A stretch of DNA of 21,188 bases from Rhodobacteraceae bacterium UBA1957 (GTDB lineage Bacteria > Pseudomonadota > Alphaproteobacteria > Rhodobacterales > Rhodobacteraceae): assembly GCA_002336405.1 (NCBI GenBank), contig DDEJ01000140.1, positions 1-21,188 on the forward strand, read 5' to 3'. The notes below the pieces were generated by a model, which was given only the letters and a program-made list of their open reading frames with translations, had not been told where the DNA came from and did not search any database. Positions 15,834 through 21,188 of this stretch are shown in pieces. The translations under genes were made by a program, and so were the position numbers. Every line of letters starts with the position of its first letter. Position 1 is the first letter of the stretch.

Positions 15834-16397
15834 ATGCCCAAAATCAATGGAAACGAGATTCGTCCCGGAAATGTACTTGAGCACAACAATGGCCTTTGGG
15901 CAGCTGTTAAGGTTGATCATGTCAAGCCAGGCAAGGGCGGCGCTTTTGCGCAGGTCGAAATGCGCAACTTGCGCAATGGGTCAAAATTAAACGAAAGGTT
16001 TCGCAGCGCGGACAAAGTCGAACGGGTTCGGCTTGAACAAAAAGACCAGCAGTTTCTTTACGAGAACGATGGAATGCTGGTGTTTATGGACACTGAGACG
16101 TATGAGCAGATCGAACTCCCAGCTGATTTGTTGGGCGATCGCCGGCCCTTTTTGCAAGACGGTATGACCATTGTCATGGAGTTCCATGAAGAAGAGGCAT
16201 TAAATGCCACGCTTCCGCAAAAGGTGATCTGTAAAATTGTTGAGACAGAGCCGGTGGTGAAAGGCCAGACCGCCGCTAACAGCTTTAAGCCTGCAGTTCT
16301 GGATAATGGTGTGAAAGTCATGGTGCCCCCGTTTGTGGGGCAAGACGAGGACATCGTGGTCAATACTGAAACGATGGAATATGCCGAGCGCGCCTAA
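15834..16397 (+). CDS. efp: Elongation factor P
   Basis: Translation factor of 187 residues that enters the ribosomal E-site and relieves stalling at polyproline stretches. Domain I carries KPGKGGAF with Lys34 at the tip of the loop, the position that is modified in many bacteria. Domains II and III follow with [18 protein letters not shown] and the conserved C-terminal [14 protein letters not shown] and [12 protein letters not shown]. Length and motif spacing are normal. Neither epmA nor earP, the known modification genes, is in the window. It is divergent from the DUF6280-type gene and convergent with the ygfZ-type gene. Confidence 0.96.
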   Translation: MPKINGNEIRPGNVLEHNNGLWAAVKVDHVKPGKGGAFAQVEMRNLRNGSKLNERFRSADKVERVRLEQKDQQFLYENDGMLVFMDTETYEQIELPADLLGDRRPFLQDGMTIVMEFHEEEALNATLPQKVICKIVETEPVVKGQTAANSFKPAVLDNGVKVMVPPFVGQDEDIVVNTETMEYAERA

Positions 16398-16453
16398 GGC
16401 TGTTATGCGATTAGCTGGTGGCATTGCTGCGCTGGCTCGGAACGAAACCTGTA

Positions 16454-16469
16454 AGACTATTTCTAGTCT
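16454..16469. other. Hairpin at the efp/ygfZ convergent junction
   Basis: AGACTA (16454-16459) and TAGTCT (16464-16469) form a perfect 6-bp stem with a TTTC loop, framed by outer ACGAA/TTCGT arms. It overlaps the stop of the minus-strand gene at 16463. No T-tract follows on either strand, so termination is only possible, not shown. Confidence 0.3.
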
Positions 16470-17209
16470 GGTTCGTATCTGACGCGAGCTGATCCCGCCT
16501 GCATCTGATCGGTTGCGCGATCAAATCGCAGATAGGCCAGCCCCAGCCCGCCAGATTGGCTGTACAAGGCACCAACATTTTTTCCCTGTACCACAATGTC
16601 GGTTCCAAAGGGCGCGTGCCCGTCAACACGTACCTGTGCAAGCCCTTTGCGCAACGTGGCTTTATGCTTCATTCGTGCGGTAATTTCCTGACCGACATAA
16701 CAGCCCTTTTTAAAATCCACACCGTGCAGACGTTCAAAGCCGTTTTCCAATATATAGCTATCGCCGGTAAGTTCGATCGTGACTGCCGGGATGCAGGCAG
16801 CAACCCGAAGGGCGGTCCAATCGCTGCCGTCGTTGCCCGCGTGGTCGCCATAGAGACGCCAACCCAGCGTCGGATCGCGGGGGTCTGAAACGGCGTCTTG
16901 CGGGGCTGGGCCCGTACCACAAAACACCTTGAGTGAGCTGTCACCAATCGTCACGTCGGCGCGCAGCTTATACATGTTCAATCGGGTGGCAAGCGCGGAT
17001 ACCGCGCTGCCTGCCACATCCATATAAATCACCTCATCATCCTGAAGCAAAAAGAAATCTGTCACAAATTTGCCCTGCGGCGTCAATATTGCCGAATATG
17101 TCAGAGTTTTAGGGGTTGGGCTGACATCGTTTGTCACCAGACCTTGCAAAAACCCAGCTCGATCATGGCCACGGATTTCAAAAATATGTCGATCACGCGT
17201 ATAGGGCAT
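16463..17209 (-). CDS. ygfZ: YgfZ/GcvT-like folate-binding protein
   Basis: Protein of 248 residues of the tetrahydrofolate-binding YgfZ family, which helps make or repair certain iron-sulfur enzymes. The family signature KGCYVGQE is present at 167-174 with its conserved Cys169. The N-terminal part has FLQGLVTNDV and AILTPQGKFVTDFFL, as in GcvT-related folds. The start follows GGAACG at a suitable distance. It lies 199 bases downstream of the second ABC transporter on the same strand and may be transcribed separately. The gap between them (17210-17408) shows only a CTCCGG/CCGGAG inverted pair around 17370-17396 and no gene. The family assignment is firm. Confidence 0.92.
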   Translation of the reverse strand: MPYTRDRHIFEIRGHDRAGFLQGLVTNDVSPTPKTLTYSAILTPQGKFVTDFFLLQDDEVIYMDVAGSAVSALATRLNMYKLRADVTIGDSSLKVFCGTGPAPQDAVSDPRDPTLGWRLYGDHAGNDGSDWTALRVAACIPAVTIELTGDSYILENGFERLHGVDFKKGCYVGQEITARMKHKATLRKGLAQVRVDGHAPFGTDIVVQGKNVGALYSQSGGLGLAYLRFDRATDQMQAGSARVRYEPD

Positions 17210-17408
17210 CTGTCGTTCCGTTCTTTTTGGGCATCAAAGGTAGTCTGATATTGGTCTCGGCCTCTCGTATATGGGTTCTTTGTTGGGCTTTGTCATCCTG
17301 CTGTTTGTTTTGGAGGCTCAATCGGGCTGATTGATCGGGCCTATGATCTGTCAACGCGCCTACCTCCGGCCTGTGCACAGTATCCGGACCGGAGCGGGGG
17401 CGGCTACA

Positions 17409-19160
17409 TTAGGCGGTTTTGGTATCGTTGAGTTGCATCTTATAAAGTTCTGTATAAGCGCCGTTGCGGGCCATCAATGCATCGTGGGTACCGGCCTCGA
17501 CAACTTTGCCGTGGGCCATGACAATGATCTTATCGGCATTGCGGATAGTGGCGAGGCGGTGGGCTATCACCAGCGTGGTGCGACCCTTGCTCAACTTGTC
17601 CAGCGCCGCTTGAACTGTGTGTTCAGATTGTGCATCCAGCGCCGAGGTGGCTTCGTCAAGCAACAGGATAGGCGTGTCCCTAAGCAGCGCACGCGCGATG
17701 GCCACCCGTTGTCGTTGGCCCCCTGACAACAGGGAGCCTCGGGGGCCAACAGGCGTTTCAAGCCCCTTGGACAGCCGCGGCAGAAAATCGCTGATATGGG
17801 CTGCATCCAGTACCGCTTGCAGCGTTTCGGGGGCAATATCGGTTTGCCCAAGCAAAATGTTTTCGCGCAGGCTTTCATCAAACAGCAGGGCATCTTGGGC
17901 CACCACAGAATAAAGCTGTCGCAAATCTTCCAGACGCAGGCTGTCAACCGGTACGCCTGACAGGGTGATCTGGCCACTCTGGGGATCGACCAAGCGGGTT
18001 AATAGGTTAAATATCGTTGACTTTCCCGCGCCTGAGGCCCCCACCAATGCGGTGGTTTTTCCAGCCTCAGCTGTAAAAGAGACATTTTGCAAAACATCCG
18101 TCCCAGCATAGCTTAAAGAGACATTTTCAACTTCAATCAGCGGTGCCCCGGATGGGGCACGGCCAGGGTTCTCAGGCGACAGGAGGCTTGGTTTAAAATC
18201 TAGCAGACCTTTGACACGCTCGATCCCCGCGGCAGCGATCTGCAATGTGGCACTGAGCGTGCCAAGGCGCCGTAATGGTTCAAAAGCAAGTCCGATCGCC
18301 GTAAAAAAACTCATGAAATCACCGACGCTTTTTTGACCTGAAATAATTTCGTTGGCACCATAAACGATCACCGCCAGAAATCCGATGCCAGACATTACGT
18401 CCATGATGCCAGACATACCGCCTTGGCCCAGCACTGCTTTGGTTTGAAAAGTAATTCGTTTTTCGGCCAGAGACCGATAGCGGTTTACCTGATAATCTTC
18501 GAGGGTGTTGAGCTTGATCGGATTGATGCCGTGGAAAATTTCGTTCAACCGCGTTGAGAGGTCCGCCGAGATATCGCGCACCAACCGCGCATTGCTCCGC
18601 ACAAAGCGCTGTACGAAAATTGACGGTAAAATTAGAAATGGTGTGGCAATACAGGCCACAAGCGTCCAGCGCCAATCGACTGAAACCGCGACTGCCATCA
18701 AGGCAATGACGGCAACAAAGTCGCGCCCGGCTCCGGTGATGATCGTCGCCCAGACTTGATTGATAGACCCAACATCGCCCTCGATGCGCTGCATCACCAA
18801 TCCTGGCGGATGGGTGGCGTGAAAATCCCCGTCCAAGCGCATTAAATGGCCGATCATATCGGTGCGAATATGGGCAGCCGTGACTTCTGAAAGCCGCGCA
18901 AGTATGACTTTTTGCGCAATACTGGCCGAGGCACGCAGAACGAAAATACCTAAAATCAAAAACCCGACAAAAACCGCGGCATCGCTGTCGCCACCGACAA
19001 AAACCTGATCAAACATTGGCTTCATGATGTAGCTCATTGCGCCCAGCATGCTGCCCTCGATGGTCATAAACAGCATAGCCAGTAGGATCACGCCTATATG
19101 GCGGGCCATATAGGCGTGCCATAGCCAGCGGAAAAGACCCTGTTGTGGATTGTTACTCAT
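17409..19160 (-). CDS. ABC transporter, MsbA-type lipid exporter-like half transporter
   Basis: Inner-membrane ABC exporter half molecule of 583 residues, expected to form a homodimer. The membrane domain (about 15-320) begins with GLFRWLWHAYMARHIGVILL and includes a MsbA-like segment GAMSYIMKPMFDQVF. The ATPase domain has Walker A GASGAGKS (374-381), signature LSGGQ (478-482), Walker B ILLLDEATSALD (about 498-509) and an AHRLAT switch His. This form is common as the MsbA-like flippase of lipid A or other lipids in alphaproteobacteria; the substrate here is not shown. Its ATG overlaps the stop of the small ORF upstream (ATGA, 19157-19160), which implies coupled translation. Confidence 0.93.
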   Translation of the reverse strand: MSNNPQQGLFRWLWHAYMARHIGVILLAMLFMTIEGSMLGAMSYIMKPMFDQVFVGGDSDAAVFVGFLILGIFVLRASASIAQKVILARLSEVTAAHIRTDMIGHLMRLDGDFHATHPPGLVMQRIEGDVGSINQVWATIITGAGRDFVAVIALMAVAVSVDWRWTLVACIATPFLILPSIFVQRFVRSNARLVRDISADLSTRLNEIFHGINPIKLNTLEDYQVNRYRSLAEKRITFQTKAVLGQGGMSGIMDVMSGIGFLAVIVYGANEIISGQKSVGDFMSFFTAIGLAFEPLRRLGTLSATLQIAAAGIERVKGLLDFKPSLLSPENPGRAPSGAPLIEVENVSLSYAGTDVLQNVSFTAEAGKTTALVGASGAGKSTIFNLLTRLVDPQSGQITLSGVPVDSLRLEDLRQLYSVVAQDALLFDESLRENILLGQTDIAPETLQAVLDAAHISDFLPRLSKGLETPVGPRGSLLSGGQRQRVAIARALLRDTPILLLDEATSALDAQSEHTVQAALDKLSKGRTTLVIAHRLATIRNADKIIVMAHGKVVEAGTHDALMARNGAYTELYKMQLNDTKTA

Positions 19161-19546
19161 GCCAACTCTCTTGGGGGAGGTTTGTTGTCGAACCCCGCTT
19201 GAATTTTCTCGTCATCATAATTGTTTTTGGTCCCGTCTTCAAAGCCAACCGCCGCATGGTAGTTTCGGGCTTGGTAGACGTCCAAGATATAGTGGTTGAT
19301 GTTGCGTTTGGCGAATGTGATGCCAAAAGAAAAGATCGAAATTTGGCTTTTCTCATAGACCGCGGGTACCGCTTTGACCACCATCAGATAAACTGTGGCA
19401 ATAAATTCGGTTGGGTTGATGCCAGATTTGCCGCGAAATACCACTGGGTGTTTTATGTCCCGCAGGATTTGAACAATTTCCAAGATCAGTACTGCGGGTG
19501 CAGCCCGATCTGCAATGAGGGGGCGATTGATGAGATTAAGGCTCAT
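19157..19546 (-). CDS. Hypothetical protein coupled to the ABC transporter gene
   Basis: ORF of 129 residues that I do not recognise. It starts MSLNLINRPLIADRAAPAVL, contains a moderately hydrophobic stretch (PTEFIATVYLMVVKAVPAVY) and ends in a hydrophilic tail rich in Asn, Asp and Lys (TKNNYDDEKIQAGFDNK). Both ends overlap neighbours by four bases: ATGA with the ORF upstream at 19543-19546, and ATGA with the ABC transporter at 19157-19160. AGGTG lies 7 bases before the start. It contains no Cys, whereas the fully open frame on the opposite strand (19145-19594) has seven, which makes the minus strand the likelier coding strand. No signal or known domain is seen. It may be an accessory to the transporter, or a decayed reading frame. 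Confidence 0.5.
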   Translation of the reverse strand: MSLNLINRPLIADRAAPAVLILEIVQILRDIKHPVVFRGKSGINPTEFIATVYLMVVKAVPAVYEKSQISIFSFGITFAKRNINHYILDVYQARNYHAAVGFEDGTKNNYDDEKIQAGFDNKPPPRELA

Positions 19547-19860
19547 AATCTGGCACCTGTCGTTTTCAAACAGCGCAGGAGCGTACCGTGGTGACCCGTG
19601 CAGATTACTGACGGTCTGGCCGCCAAATTTTTTAAAGTGAATACGCCGTGCATGCGGTGGTTGATCCGCACGATATTTGTCAGGTGCAATTTGACGAACA
19701 TTATGCCGGAAATGTCTTGCTGAATTCTGATCGAAAACTTGACACCAAATTTGGGCAGCACGGCGGGTTGCCGGGCTGCCGGAGTTGAAATGTCCGTGCC
19801 GAATGACGTTTTTAGGCGCGCGGGTAAGCCCGTGAATATGTGCATATAATTTGACAGCAT
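19543..19860 (-). CDS. Hypothetical small protein, first ORF before the ABC transporter
   Basis: ORF of 105 residues from the ATG at 19860, not recognised. It begins MLSNYMHIFTGLPARLKTSF and contains KFGVKFSIRIQQDISGIMFV and LHLTNIVRINHRMHGVF, with codon use that looks protein-coding; the end is basic. The stop overlaps the next ORF's start (ATGA). The frame stays open far upstream, antisense to the aminotransferase gene, so the true start is uncertain. The 19860 ATG is chosen because it leaves the 125-base divergent region free, and AGG lies 8 bases before it. It could be a chance frame or the remains of a gene. Confidence 0.35.
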   Translation of the reverse strand: MLSNYMHIFTGLPARLKTSFGTDISTPAARQPAVLPKFGVKFSIRIQQDISGIMFVKLHLTNIVRINHRMHGVFTLKNLAARPSVICTGHHGTLLRCLKTTGARL

Positions 19861-19899
19861 GCGAAAGCCTAAAGCGACAATGACTGCGCAGGGTTTACG

Positions 19900-19923
19900 G
19901 GCTTGCCGCTTCTGTGGCAAGCC
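19900..19923. repeat. Inverted repeat in the divergent region before the aminotransferase gene
   Basis: GGCTTGCC (19900-19907) and GGCAAGCC (19916-19923) form a perfect 8-bp stem with an 8-base loop, 62 bases before the aminotransferase start and 39 bases from the nearest divergent ORF. ACGGGCTT beside the left arm recurs in reverse complement near 19832. It may be an operator shared by the two directions or a leader hairpin. No T-tract follows. Confidence 0.4.
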
Positions 19924-19985
19924 GATAGCAATAGGTATGACAGATGCCAACAGAATTGACCGTGGATAATAATTAGGAATTACAG

Positions 19986-21185
19986 ATGACACTTTCACAA
20001 GGCCGCTCTTATCTTGCGATCCCCGGCCCGTCAGTTGTGCCCGATCAGGTTTTGCAGGCCATGCACCGGGCCGCACCGAATATTTATGAGGGGGCTCTGG
20101 TTGAACTGACCCATGGGCTGATACCTGATTTGCGCAAAGTGGCGCGGACCCAAGGCGAGGTTGCGATGTATATCGCCAATGGTCACGGCGCGTGGGAGGC
20201 GGCTTTGAGCAATGTTGTCGCAGCCGGAGAACGGGTGCTCTGTGTGGCCACAGGGCGCTTTGGTATCGGTTGGGGCGAGATGGCACAGGCGCTTGGGATC
20301 GAGGTGGACATGGTTGATTTCGGCCTGCATGCGCCGCTGGACCCAGAGCGGATTGGCGCGGCGCTGCGGCGGGATAACGCCCAACAACTCAAAGCGGTTT
20401 TGATCAGCCATGTGGATACCTCGACGTCTTTTGTCAACGATGTGGCCGCTGTGCGAACCGAATTGGATCGCTTGGGGCATCCCGCATTGTTGATGGTCGA
20501 TTGTATTGCCTCGTTGGCCTGTGATCGCTTTGAGATGGACGCCTGGGGGGTCGATGTGATGGTGTCTGCCAGCCAAAAAGGATTGATGCTGCCGCCGGGG
20601 ATGGGGTTTGTATTTTTCAATGACCGGGCGGCGCAAGCCCGCAAGGCGATGGCGCGTGTCAGTCGCTATTGGGATTGGCAACCGCGCAGCCGCCCGGAGC
20701 TTTATTACGAGTATTTTAACGGTACCGCCCTGACCCATCATCTGTATGGGTTGCGGGTATCGCTTGATATGCTGCACGAAGAAGGAATGGAGCAGGTTTG
20801 GGCACGTCATGAAACGTTGGCGCAAGCAATCTGGGCGGCCTGTGATGCTTGGTCATCTGGAGGTGATCTGAGGCTCAACGTGGTGGATCCGGCGCATCGC
20901 AGTCGTGCGGTGACGGCGGCTGCGCTGACGGCCCCTGATGCAACACGACTGCGCCAATGGCTCAGTGAACGGGCCGGTGTCACGCTTGGTATCGGTTTGG
21001 GCATGGCCCCTCCCGGCGATCCCGCCTGCGATGGGTTTTTTCGTTTTGGTCATATGGGCCATGTCAATGCGCATATGGTGCTGGGTATGCTGTCTTCGGT
21101 TCAGGCTGGGATGGCGGCTCTTGGCATTGCATATGGGGCTGGCGGGATAGACGCCGCCACTGCGATTGTTGCACACCGCGCCTGA
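19986..21185 (+). CDS. Class V aminotransferase, serine-glyoxylate / alanine-glyoxylate type
   Basis: PLP-dependent enzyme of 399 residues, fold type I, expected to move an amino group from serine or alanine to glyoxylate or a related keto acid. It shows the family N-terminus LAIPGPSVVPDQVL, the cofactor-contact segments NGHGAWEAALSN and VDCIASLAC, and the Schiff-base lysine Lys198 in SASQKGLMLPPG. The C-terminal domain ends with GFFRFGHMGHVNAHMVLGML, where the conserved Arg binds the substrate carboxylate. Length is normal. A serine-cycle or photorespiration-like role is possible, but no other serine-cycle gene is in the window. The gene ends three bases before the window end, so downstream partners are not visible. 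Confidence 0.92.
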   Translation: MTLSQGRSYLAIPGPSVVPDQVLQAMHRAAPNIYEGALVELTHGLIPDLRKVARTQGEVAMYIANGHGAWEAALSNVVAAGERVLCVATGRFGIGWGEMAQALGIEVDMVDFGLHAPLDPERIGAALRRDNAQQLKAVLISHVDTSTSFVNDVAAVRTELDRLGHPALLMVDCIASLACDRFEMDAWGVDVMVSASQKGLMLPPGMGFVFFNDRAAQARKAMARVSRYWDWQPRSRPELYYEYFNGTALTHHLYGLRVSLDMLHEEGMEQVWARHETLAQAIWAACDAWSSGGDLRLNVVDPAHRSRAVTAAALTAPDATRLRQWLSERAGVTLGIGLGMAPPGDPACDGFFRFGHMGHVNAHMVLGMLSSVQAGMAALGIAYGAGGIDAATAIVAHRA

Positions 21186-21188
21186 GTA

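Noticed and set aside
17210..17408. Small plus- and minus-strand frames between the ABC transporter and the ygfZ-type gene
   Set aside because: They are short, overlap real genes, lack ribosome sites and have no protein-like composition.
19145..19594. Plus-strand frame of 149 residues opposite the small ORF before the ABC transporter
   Set aside because: It is in register with the minus-strand ORF, so its codon pattern is a mirror. It is Cys-rich (seven), overlaps the start of the ABC transporter gene, and lacks the ATGA links that the minus strand has.
19861..20825. Long minus-strand frames antisense to the aminotransferase gene
   Set aside because: The aminotransferase is a complete, recognisable enzyme; the antisense frames show no family motif and contain unlikely runs of His, Arg and Cys.

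Overview
The window looks like ordinary chromosome from an alphaproteobacterium of the order Rhodobacterales, probably a marine Roseobacter-group species with a moderate G+C content. The pointers are the gene order pcm-like / tolC / Ala-Pro-rich polar-type protein, a small DUF6280-type protein divergent from efp, an aerobic-type cobQ, and the general style of the proteins. The species assignment is inference. I see no rRNA, tRNA, CRISPR array, insertion sequence, phage gene or replication origin.

Layout. (1) 63-3844, plus strand: an exporter-type ABC half transporter, then an AMP-forming acyl-CoA synthetase with a palindromic operator-like site in front of it. (2) 3863-8048, minus strand: read from the right, a PcaD-like enol-lactonase, a Tet-type MFS transporter with a TTG start, an enolase-superfamily sugar-acid dehydratase, and a family 2 glycosyltransferase coupled to the dehydratase by an ATGA overlap. 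(3) 8215-10490, plus strand: the broken remains of a GFA-family (glutathione-dependent formaldehyde-activating) gene, then an intact aldehyde dehydrogenase and a carboxymuconolactone-decarboxylase-type protein that overlap by four bases. (4) 10641-13767, plus strand: a divergent isoaspartate-methyltransferase-like protein, a TolC-type outer-membrane efflux protein, and a long disordered protein whose two ends resemble PopZ (DUF2497). (5) 13769-15617, minus strand: a DUF6280-type small protein, a clear intrinsic terminator, and cobyric acid synthase CobQ. (6) 15834-16397, plus strand: elongation factor P. (7) 16463-19860, minus strand: two unrecognised small ORFs and an MsbA-type ABC transporter linked by successive ATGA overlaps, then a YgfZ/GcvT-like folate-binding protein. 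(8) 19986-21185, plus strand: a class V aminotransferase of the serine/alanine-glyoxylate type.

How the genes relate. Block 2 suggests uptake or efflux plus breakdown of small acids or lactones. Block 3 resembles an aldehyde-oxidation operon that has lost its first gene. Block 4 matches the locus around popZ in Caulobacter, as I remember it, and is the most interesting conserved context. Blocks 5 to 7 are mostly housekeeping: cobalamin synthesis, translation, Fe-S maintenance and lipid or lipopolysaccharide export. No non-genic stretch exceeds 300 bases once the GFA remnant (8215-8642) and the two small ORFs (19157-19860) are counted. The remaining larger gaps (8049-8214, 10491-10640, 15618-15833, 17210-17408, 19861-19985) hold promoters, hairpins or nothing I can name. 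I found no clearly new multi-gene system. The best candidates for follow-up are the PopZ-like protein and the overlapping small-ORF pair before the second ABC transporter.
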